This document shows positions 6,239 through 12,276 of a DNA stretch of 12,276 bases, piece after piece. Both the position numbers and the translations under genes were made by a program. The notes below the pieces were generated by a model, which saw nothing but the letters and a program-made list of their open reading frames with translations, made no database searches and was not told the DNA's origin. The stretch is from Eubacteriales bacterium (GTDB lineage: Bacteria; Bacillota_A; Clostridia; Christensenellales; Aristaeellaceae): assembly GCA_030528845.1 (NCBI GenBank), contig JAUMYC010000058.1, positions 1 to 12,276 of the forward strand. Direction: 5' to 3'. Each line of letters begins with the position of its first letter. Positions within the stretch are counted from its first letter, which is position 1.

Positions 6239-7783
6239 ATGAAGAAGCTTTTCACTCTGCTTCTGAGCGTCATGATGATGCTCACCCCCGTCCTTGCCGG
6301 CGCCGAGAGCGCGAACGACGGTGTGCAGTTTGTCAGCATCGCCAACCCTGTCTTTTCCGTCTATGAAGGCGAAGACCTCCTCTCTATCGACCTGACCGGC
6401 CTTGAGTTCAAGGTCGCCGTCGAGAGCACCGAAGACGCTCTGAACCTGTTCGCCGGCCTGCTGGCCAACGGCAAGGACGCCGTCGGCGCGCATCTGGGCG
6501 CGGACGCCGAAGGCCTCTATGCCACCCTGTGCGGCATGACCAAGGGCGTTGAGCTCAGCTTCGCTTCCATCGAAGAGATCGTCCTGCTCGTGCTGGATCA
6601 GCTCGAGGCCATTCTGGCCGAGCTCGACCTTGGCGAACTGGATGCCCTCGTCGAAGAGGGTGAATTCGACCTCGAAGCTGTCTTCGGCTTCAGCGATGAA
6701 GCGATCGAGACCTTCGGCGTCGCCGTCGAATCCTTCATCGCTTCCATCGAGCTGAGCGAGCCGGATGAGGGCGTCACTGAACTCGAAGACGGCACTTCCG
6801 TCGCCATCGCCAGCATCAACTACCTCATCCCCGGCGAAGCCTTCGGCAGCCTCATGCATGCCTTCGGCGATCTGCTGGCGGACAACGTGATCATCGCCTC
6901 CATCTTCGATGCTGCTCTGGCGGAAGCCGGCGTGACCGAAGAAGAGCAGATCACTCTGGGCGACGCGCTCGAGATGATCATGATCGAGCTGGGCTTCTAC
7001 ATGGACGGCATCGTCGTTCTGGTAGAATCCGACAACTACCTGATGTTCGACAACAACCTGTACTTCCTCAACGGCTTTGACGAGGAAGGCCTCCCGGTCT
7101 ACGACGAAGTCTATCTGGGCGTGAACTGCTCCTATGACGACGAAGGCACCTACGCTTCCGTCCGCTTCGATCCCACCGAAGATGAGTACGTCACCGTTGA
7201 CGTCTATGTCCTCAATTCTGAAGAGATCGAAGGCATGAAGGAGTTCTATTACACCATCAACGCCTTTGACAACACCGAGGAAGAACCCGTCCTGATCATG
7301 TCCTACGACGTGATGTCCTTCCCCTACCTGGATGAGGACGGCTTCATGCACTTCCTGATCGACTACGTCCTCTATGCAGAAGGCGAGACCCTCAGCTACG
7401 GTGCGGACTTCTTCGAGTATGACGGCTTCCACGGCGTGGACTGCTACGTGGACGTGCTGGGCGAATTCTACGTCGACTTCGGCTATGAAGGCGTGCCGGA
7501 AGGCTCCATCGAAAACGGCTCTATCTGGGGCATCATCACGGATGCTCAGGAGAACGTGCTGGCCTCCGCGAACATCGATGTCGCCTTTGGCACCGATACC
7601 GAAGGCTCCCTCGGCTTTGACAAGTCCGCCATCGAATTCATCGACGTGCTGACTCTCGACGAGGAGACCATCGAGGCTCTGACCGAAGACATGACCAACG
7701 GCATCGCCAACGGCATTCTCACTCTCGCCGAGGAGATCCCGTTCATCGACAGCCTGCTCGAATCCATGATCTCTGCGGACTGA
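6239..7783 (+). CDS. Exported, extremely acidic protein of unknown function (514 aa)
   Basis: I do not recognise this protein. It begins with a standard signal peptide: MKK, a hydrophobic core LFTLLLSVMMMLTPVL and an AGA-type cleavage site near residue 22. There is no lipobox cysteine, LPXTG motif or C-terminal membrane segment, so it is probably released or held at the wall non-covalently. The mature part of about 492 residues holds about 110 Asp/Glu but, by my count, only five Lys and one Arg. Strand-like segments rich in Tyr, Val and Phe (about 245-450) follow a more helical, Leu/Ala/Glu-rich region (about 75-235). The start is ATG 6239 with GAAGGGG 11 bases upstream, and a TTG directly before it is not needed. 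By eye it uses GAA and GCT more than its neighbours, as highly expressed genes may. It has its own strong promoter and a strong terminator, so it is monocistronic. Confidence 0.87.
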   Translation: MKKLFTLLLSVMMMLTPVLAGAESANDGVQFVSIANPVFSVYEGEDLLSIDLTGLEFKVAVESTEDALNLFAGLLANGKDAVGAHLGADAEGLYATLCGMTKGVELSFASIEEIVLLVLDQLEAILAELDLGELDALVEEGEFDLEAVFGFSDEAIETFGVAVESFIASIELSEPDEGVTELEDGTSVAIASINYLIPGEAFGSLMHAFGDLLADNVIIASIFDAALAEAGVTEEEQITLGDALEMIMIELGFYMDGIVVLVESDNYLMFDNNLYFLNGFDEEGLPVYDEVYLGVNCSYDDEGTYASVRFDPTEDEYVTVDVYVLNSEEIEGMKEFYYTINAFDNTEEEPVLIMSYDVMSFPYLDEDGFMHFLIDYVLYAEGETLSYGADFFEYDGFHGVDCYVDVLGEFYVDFGYEGVPEGSIENGSIWGIITDAQENVLASANIDVAFGTDTEGSLGFDKSAIEFIDVLTLDEETIEALTEDMTNGIANGILTLAEEIPFIDSLLESMISAD

Positions 7784-7796
7784 TCCGAACCTGAAG

Positions 7797-7837
7797 AAAA
7801 ACCCCCTGCCTCCTTCGCGGAGGCAGGGGGTTTTTTT
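7797..7837. terminator. Bidirectional rho-independent terminator between convergent genes
   Basis: CCCCCTGCCTCC (7802-7813) pairs perfectly with GGAGGCAGGGGG (7819-7830) around TTCGC, a 12-bp stem. Seven T follow on the plus strand. Five A (7797-7801) precede the stem and give a T run on the minus strand. It closes both the acidic-protein gene and the rel-dtd-MBL-hemZ operon. Confidence 0.92.
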
Positions 7838-7848
7838 ATTGATAGTTT

Positions 7849-9354
7849 TTATTGGCAGATCAGTTCGATCTTCCTGCGGGCCATTTCGTCCACGCGCTCG
7901 ATGTACGCGTCGATATTGCGCACGTTGGGCGCGCGCTCGATGCGCTCGTCTCGCCCGCCGTCGTCCCGGCCCGGGAAGAGCCATTTGCTGATCGAGCCTG
8001 CGCCGAAGGCCAGCACAGGCGCGGTCTCTTCCATGTTGTCGATGTTATACAGGCAGGCGCAGCCGGGCTTGGCGTAGCCCACATTCTCCAGATTTCCGGC
8101 CATGTACTTCTGGCGGTAGAGGTAGTACGGCCTGTAGCCCGCCTGCTCGAGCAGCGCACGCGCCTCCTCCACCATGCGCTGCGCCTCCTCGGCGCCGGTC
8201 TGCACATATTTCTGCTCGTTGAGCTTGGAGGAATGCTTGAGCGCGAGCGCATGCACCGTGATGCTCTCCGGGTCGAGCGCGATGGCCCTGCGGATGGACG
8301 CGACGAAATCCTCCTGCGTTTCGCCCGGAAGCGCTGCGATGAAGTCCATATTGATATGGTCAAAGCCCATCTCCCTCGCCAGCGCGAAGGCTTCTACGGT
8401 CTGCTGCGCGGTGTGCGCGCGCCCGATGCGCACGAGCGTTTCGTCGTGGAAGGTCTGCGGGTTGACGCAGATGCGCCCCACGCCCTCCTCGCGCAGCATC
8501 TGCAGCTTTTCGCGGTCGATGGTGTCGGGCCGCCCGGCCTCGACCGTCCATTCCCTCGCGCCGGGATAGAGCCGCTTTGCGGCCTGCAGAATGCGCCGCA
8601 GCTGCTCTGCCGAGATGGCCGTGGGCGTGCCCCCGCCGATATACCCCGCGCGCAGCCGCAGCCCCTTTTCACCGACCAGATGCGCGCACAGCTCCATTTC
8701 CCGGATGAGCGCCTGCACATACGGCTCGACTCGCTTGCCATTGCCCAGCTCGCCCGCCGCAAAGGAACAATAGGAGCAGCGGGTCGTGCAGAAGGGGATG
8801 CCGGCGTAGAGGTCGAACTCGCCCTCTGCTCGGCCGATGAGCCCCTGCTGCATTTCGATGATCTCATGGAGCAGCTCGGCGCGGCTCGGCGAAACGTAGA
8901 ACCGCTCCGAAAGGGAACGGCGCGCCTGCTCCTTGCTCAGCCCGTTTTCCATCGCCTCGTAAAACAGGCGCGTGGGCCGGATGCCCGTGAGCGAGCCCCA
9001 CGGCGGCAGTTCGCGCTGCAGCGCGCCAAGCAGTTCAAACAGGCAGGTCTTCGCCGCACGCTTGACAGCACGCTTTTGCGCGAGGGGGCCGCCCTCGCCC
9101 GCCGGCGCGGTATACTCGCGCACGAGCGCGCTGCCCTCGCGCGTACACAGCGCGGAAAGAACGCCCTCGGCTTCGGGGGCGTTTTTGTAGGTGCATTTTT
9201 CGACGAGCATGCCGTTTTCCTCGGCGTGGATATGCTCGATCACGATCTCGCCCGCGTCCTCGCGCACCTCGCATGCGCCCAGGATCAGGCGCACGACGTC
9301 GGCCAGATCGTTATGAAACGAAGGGGTATTTGTCGTCAGACGTACTGTTTTCAT
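7849..9354 (-). CDS. hemZ: HemZ-type radical SAM enzyme (oxygen-independent coproporphyrinogen III oxidase-like)
   Basis: A 501-residue protein of normal HemZ length. It has the HemZ-specific N-terminal extension (about 1-175), then a radical SAM core opening with IPFCTTRCSYCSF, where Cys189, Cys193 and Cys196 form the CX3CX2C cluster ligand set. GGGTP (240-244) contacts SAM. The segments INMDFIAALPGE (335-346) and ALALKHSSKLNEQ (369-381) and a C-terminal stretch with YRQKYMAGNLENVGYAKPG (413-431) are typical of HemZ. HemN-group enzymes oxidatively decarboxylate coproporphyrinogen III without oxygen. HemZ is annotated as doing so in Bacillus, but biochemical support is thinner than for HemN, and no other heme gene is present here. 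Its ATG overlaps the stop of the upstream hydrolase gene (ATGA), with GGAG six bases ahead. It is the last gene of the operon, closed by the bidirectional terminator. Confidence 0.9.
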   Translation of the reverse strand: MKTVRLTTNTPSFHNDLADVVRLILGACEVREDAGEIVIEHIHAEENGMLVEKCTYKNAPEAEGVLSALCTREGSALVREYTAPAGEGGPLAQKRAVKRAAKTCLFELLGALQRELPPWGSLTGIRPTRLFYEAMENGLSKEQARRSLSERFYVSPSRAELLHEIIEMQQGLIGRAEGEFDLYAGIPFCTTRCSYCSFAAGELGNGKRVEPYVQALIREMELCAHLVGEKGLRLRAGYIGGGTPTAISAEQLRRILQAAKRLYPGAREWTVEAGRPDTIDREKLQMLREEGVGRICVNPQTFHDETLVRIGRAHTAQQTVEAFALAREMGFDHINMDFIAALPGETQEDFVASIRRAIALDPESITVHALALKHSSKLNEQKYVQTGAEEAQRMVEEARALLEQAGYRPYYLYRQKYMAGNLENVGYAKPGCACLYNIDNMEETAPVLAFGAGSISKWLFPGRDDGGRDERIERAPNVRNIDAYIERVDEMARRKIELICQ

Positions 9355-9998
9355 CGTTCACTCCGCCGCATTCTTGCGTGATAGGTCTGCATCGCGCCGT
9401 TCTCGCCGTGGCCGGGCAGGATGACCGTCTCCCCCGGCAGCGCAAAGAGCGTGCGCAGAGAGGCGGTGAGCTCTTCTATGCTGCCGCCCTCAAAATCCGT
9501 CCTGCCAAAGCCGAAGGAGAAGATCGTATCGCCGGAAAAGAGCAGGTTCTGCTCCGGCAGATACAGGCACACGCCGCCGGGCGTGTGGCCGGGCGTATGC
9601 AGCACCCGGAACGGAATGCCGCAGGGGGCGTAGACGCCGCCGGGCAGCTCGTCCAGCAGCACGTCCGGCCGGCAGGGCACGAAATGATCCTTGCCGAACT
9701 GCTCGGTACACAGCGCCCTGTCCGCGTCGGCGAGCATGGGCGCGTCCTTGGAATGGATGGCGATGCGCGCCCCGGTGAGGCTCTTGACGTGATACGCGCC
9801 GATCACATGGTCAAAATGGCCATGCGTGAGGGCGATATCCGTCAGCGTCCGGCCGCTTTTGCGCACCGCTTCGAGGCAGCGCATGGGGTCGTCCCCACAG
9901 TCGATGAGCAGACAATCGTCTCTGTCTTCGCGCCAGACGAGCCAGCAATTGGCCTGATACGCGCCGCAGACGATCGTTTCCACATGCAATGTATTCAT
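9351..9998 (-). CDS. MBL-fold metallo-hydrolase, glyoxalase II-like (YqgX type)
   Basis: A 215-residue single-domain metallo-beta-lactamase-fold hydrolase. The complete binuclear metal set is present: THGHFDH (His59, His61, Asp63, His64), His134 in HTPGHTPG, Asp157 in FSGDTIF and His197 in LPGHGE. The size and the HTPGHTPGG motif put it with the short glyoxalase-II-like proteins (YqgX/YcbL group), which hydrolyse thioesters such as S-lactoylglutathione or analogues. The true substrate is not deducible, and many Clostridia lack glutathione. It starts five bases after the dtd stop and overlaps hemZ by four bases, so translation of the three genes is probably coupled. Only a weak AAAGG precedes its ATG, consistent with reinitiation. 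A position between dtd and hemZ is familiar in Clostridia. Confidence 0.9.
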   Translation of the reverse strand: MNTLHVETIVCGAYQANCWLVWREDRDDCLLIDCGDDPMRCLEAVRKSGRTLTDIALTHGHFDHVIGAYHVKSLTGARIAIHSKDAPMLADADRALCTEQFGKDHFVPCRPDVLLDELPGGVYAPCGIPFRVLHTPGHTPGGVCLYLPEQNLLFSGDTIFSFGFGRTDFEGGSIEELTASLRTLFALPGETVILPGHGENGAMQTYHARMRRSER

Positions 9999-10003
9999 AT
10001 TCT

Positions 10004-10453
10004 TCAGAACACCTTTCTGCTGTCGAGCAGGATGGTCACCGGGCCGTCGTTGACCAGCGCGACTTCCATATGCGTCTGGAAGCGCCCCGTCTCGACCCCG
10101 ATCCCCTTTCCGCGCAGCATATCCGCCATGATCTCCAGCATCGGCTCGGCCTTTTCGGGCCGTTCCGCGTTGGAGAAGCTGGGCCGCCTGCCGTGGCGCG
10201 CGTCGCCGAGCAAGGTGAACTGGCTCACCAGCAGCACCTTGCCGCCCACGTCCGTCACGCTCAGGTTCATCTTTTCGTTTTCATCTTCAAAAACGCGCAG
10301 GCCGGCGATCTTCTCCGCGATATATTTGATATCCGCCTCGCCGTCGCCCGCTTCCGCGCCGACAAGGCACACAAAGCCCTTGTCGATGGCGCCGGTCAGC
10401 TCTCCCTCGGAGGTGACGGAGGCGCGGGTCACCCTCTGTACAACGCAGCGCAT
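10004..10453 (-). CDS. dtd: D-aminoacyl-tRNA deacylase
   Basis: A 149-residue protein, the normal length of bacterial Dtd, starting [13 protein letters not shown] as the family does. The two signature motifs of the dimer-interface active site are present: SQFTL (77-81) and NDGPVT (135-140), which carries the cis Gly-Pro that excludes L-amino acids. The enzyme hydrolyses D-aminoacyl-tRNAs (and mischarged glycyl-tRNA-Ala) in the cytoplasm, recycling tRNA. The segment before the Gly-Pro motif reads GRFQTHMEV where most homologues I know have an FGADM-like sequence. The catalytic motifs are intact, so I expect full activity. AGGAGG lies five bases before the ATG. It follows the Rel gene by 29 bases in the same operon, as in Bacillus (yrvI next to relA). 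Confidence 0.95.
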   Translation of the reverse strand: MRCVVQRVTRASVTSEGELTGAIDKGFVCLVGAEAGDGEADIKYIAEKIAGLRVFEDENEKMNLSVTDVGGKVLLVSQFTLLGDARHGRRPSFSNAERPEKAEPMLEIMADMLRGKGIGVETGRFQTHMEVALVNDGPVTILLDSRKVF

Positions 10454-10482
10454 GGATTCCTCCTATGATTTTACAAAAATAC

Positions 10483-12276
10483 TCAGGTGCTCGGGCGGAA
10501 GACCTCGATCACGTCGGAGCGCTTGCGCAGCTGACGGATGATGCTTTCGAGCTGCTGTGCGTTTTTGACGTTGAGCGTGAGGTTGATGCCCACGGTGTCG
10601 GTCTTGTCCGAACGCGCGGAGATGGCCACGATGGGCACCTCCAGATTATAGAACAGATGCGAAATGTCGGCCAGAAGGCCGGGGCGGTCGTAGCAGCGGA
10701 TGGAGATATCGGCGTCGTATGCCGCCTGAATATTGCCTTCCCATGCCACCTGGATCATGCGCACGCCCTCTTCGGCGGAGACGCGCATGTTGGTGCAGTC
10801 CGCCCGATGCACGCTCACGCCGCGGCCGCGCGTGATATAGCCGAGGATATCGTCTCCCGGCAGGGGGTTGCAGCATTTTGCAAAGCGCACGAGCATGCCC
10901 GGGTCGCCCTCGACGATCACGCCGTGGTTGCCCTTGGGGGCTTTTTTCTGCGTTTCCTGCGGCTTGTCGATGCGCAGCACGGGCTCCGGCGCGTCCAATT
11001 TGTTGATCTTGCGGTATTCCTCGATCATGCGGTTGAGCACCTGCGTGGTCGAAAGGCCGCCAAAGCCGACCGTGACGTAGAGATCTTCCAGAGAAGAGAG
11101 AGTGTAGCGCTTATAGACGCCCTCGAGGATATCGTTCTTGGTCAGCTGCGGGAGCTGATAGCCCAGCCTCTTTGCTTCCCTCTCGAGCATCTCCTTGCCG
11201 CGCGCGAGGTTGTCGTCTTTATATTCCTTTTTCAGGATGGAGCGGATCTTCGTGCGCGCCTCGCTGGTGTGCACCATGTGCAGCCAGTCTCTGGTGGGGC
11301 CCTTGGCCGAGGAGGAAGTCATCACCTCGACGAAATCGCCGGTCTCCAGCTCCGCGCCCAGCGGCACGATGCGCCCGTTGATCTTCGCGCCCACGCATTT
11401 GGAGCCGATGGCCGTGTGGATACGGAAGGCGAAATCCAGCGGCGTCGCGCCCTTGGGCAGGCTGATGACGTCGCCCTTGGGCGTGAAGACGAACACTTCG
11501 TCCTGAAACAGATCGACCTTGAGCGCGTCCATAAATTCGTTCGGGTCGCGCATTTCGTTCTGCCAGTCCAGGATCTGCCGCAGCCAGTAGAGCTTCGTGT
11601 CCAACTCGTCGGTCTGCTTGCCTTCCTTATAGCGCCAATGCGCCGCGATGCCGAACTCGGCCATGCGGTGCATCTCCCTCGTGCGGATCTGCACCTCGAA
11701 GGTCAGGCCGTTTTTGCCCACGAGCGTGGTATGCAGCGATTGGTACATATTCGGCTTGGGCATGGAGATATAATCCTTGAACCGGCCGGGCACCTGCGTC
11801 CACATGGTGTGCACGACGCCCAGCGCCGCATAGCAATCCTGTTTGGTCTCCACCACAAGGCGCACGGCGATCAGATCGTAGATCTCGTCGAAGGCCTTGT
11901 TTTGCTGATACATCTTGCGATAGATCGAATAAAAATGCTTCGGACGGCCGTCGATATCCGCTTCGATATTCTGTTCGGCCAGCTTTTCGCGGATCTTGTC
12001 GATCACCCACTGGATGGACTTTTCGCGCTCGGTGCGCTTCATGCCCACCAGCTCGACCAGCTCATAATAGCGGTTCGGGTCGATATAACGCAGCGCAAGA
12101 TCCTCCATCTCCCATTTGATGGAGGACATGCCCAGTCTGTGCGCCAGCGGGGCATAGATATCCAGCGTTTCCCGCGCAATGGGGACCTGCCGCGCCGGGT
12201 TTTGATACTTGAGAGTGCGCATGTTGTGCAGGCGATCGGCCAGCTTGATCAGCACCACGCGGATGTCCTTGGCCAT
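10483..12276 (-). CDS. relA: Bifunctional (p)ppGpp synthetase/hydrolase Rel (N-terminus cut off by window edge)
   Basis: The last 597 residues are visible, and family members are about 720-740 long. The missing part is most of the N-terminal hydrolase (HD) domain. Visible in order: the end of the hydrolase domain with KLADRLHNMRT; the synthetase domain (about 105-220) with RPKHFYSIYRK, GRFKDYISMPKPNMYQSLHT and EVQIRTREMHRMAEFGIAAH; the TGS domain (about 257-318); a helical region; the Cys-containing RIS/zinc-finger region with AKCCNPLPGD (Cys468, Cys469) plus His490 and Cys494; and a C-terminal ACT domain (about 522-597). The RFKD motif is the RXKD form found in bifunctional Rel, not the EXDD of monofunctional RelA. 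It makes and degrades the alarmone (p)ppGpp in response to uncharged tRNA on the ribosome. The methionine codon at the very edge is internal, not the start. It heads the visible operon rel-dtd-MBL-hemZ. Confidence 0.96.
   Translation of the reverse strand: MAKDIRVVLIKLADRLHNMRTLKYQNPARQVPIARETLDIYAPLAHRLGMSSIKWEMEDLALRYIDPNRYYELVELVGMKRTEREKSIQWVIDKIREKLAEQNIEADIDGRPKHFYSIYRKMYQQNKAFDEIYDLIAVRLVVETKQDCYAALGVVHTMWTQVPGRFKDYISMPKPNMYQSLHTTLVGKNGLTFEVQIRTREMHRMAEFGIAAHWRYKEGKQTDELDTKLYWLRQILDWQNEMRDPNEFMDALKVDLFQDEVFVFTPKGDVISLPKGATPLDFAFRIHTAIGSKCVGAKINGRIVPLGAELETGDFVEVMTSSSAKGPTRDWLHMVHTSEARTKIRSILKKEYKDDNLARGKEMLEREAKRLGYQLPQLTKNDILEGVYKRYTLSSLEDLYVTVGFGGLSTTQVLNRMIEEYRKINKLDAPEPVLRIDKPQETQKKAPKGNHGVIVEGDPGMLVRFAKCCNPLPGDDILGYITRGRGVSVHRADCTNMRVSAEEGVRMIQVAWEGNIQAAYDADISIRCYDRPGLLADISHLFYNLEVPIVAISARSDKTDTVGINLTLNVKNAQQLESIIRQLRKRSDVIEVFRPST

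Noticed and set aside
6107..7984. A 625-codon open frame antisense to the acidic-protein gene
   Set aside because: It exists because the sense gene avoids codons whose complements are stops. It runs over a bidirectional terminator and a promoter, has no ribosome binding site, and shows low-complexity Val/Glu/Asp/His composition typical of a shadow frame.
7852..9381. A 509-codon plus-strand frame opposite hemZ
   Set aside because: It is an antisense shadow. The minus strand carries the radical SAM cysteine motif and HemZ features throughout.
9273..10541. A plus-strand frame spanning hemZ, the MBL gene and dtd
   Set aside because: It crosses three recognised genes on the other strand and has no family resemblance.
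1..12276. CRISPR array, tRNA/rRNA, riboswitch, insertion sequence or phage defence genes
   Set aside because: I looked for spaced repeats, transposase or integrase motifs, terminal inverted repeats, cloverleaf-like segments and known aptamer cores, and saw none. The gaps between genes are all below 240 bases and are explained by promoters and terminators.

Overview
The window is GC-rich (over 60% by eye) and gene-dense, from a Gram-positive Bacillota/Clostridia-type genome. Evidence: strong AGGAGG-type ribosome binding sites, sigma-A-type promoters, rho-independent terminators, a YerC-type TrpR-family regulator, a YpsC-sized THUMP methyltransferase, and a Rel - Dtd - metallo-hydrolase - HemZ gene order familiar from Clostridia. 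A high-GC uncultured gut clostridium (for example a Christensenellales-like lineage) would fit, but that placement is a guess. No tRNA, rRNA, CRISPR array, IS element or phage gene was seen, and no gene-free stretch exceeds 300 bases.

Layout: (1) 1-270, minus: 5' part of a YerC/YecD-family regulator, cut by the left edge, with a good divergent promoter. (2) 466-2761, plus: a sugar-phosphate-isomerase-like TIM barrel, a hairpin terminator, then an uncharacterised 243-residue protein and a GNAT acetyltransferase (TTG start), closed by a strong terminator. (3) 2762-2994: terminator, a pair of 16-bp direct repeats 30 bp apart, and a consensus-like promoter. (4) 2995-6086, plus: a 23S-type RNA methyltransferase translationally coupled (ATGA) to a cytoplasmic GH127/DUF1680 beta-L-arabinofuranosidase. 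(5) 6087-7783, plus: a promoter rich in palindromes and an exported, extraordinarily acidic 514-residue protein of unknown function. (6) 7802-7835: a bidirectional terminator between convergent genes. (7) 7849-12276, minus: hemZ, a glyoxalase-II-like hydrolase, dtd, and the 3' four-fifths of a bifunctional (p)ppGpp synthetase/hydrolase (cut by the right edge). All are closely spaced and transcribed right to left.

The right-hand operon is housekeeping (stringent response, D-aminoacyl-tRNA proofreading, metabolite detoxification, porphyrin-type radical SAM chemistry). The left-hand genes are probably sugar-related or unknown. The least explained items are the acidic exported protein with its symmetric promoter elements, and the unknown 243-residue protein linked to a TIM barrel and an acetyltransferase. 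Nothing here amounts to a demonstrated new multi-gene system.
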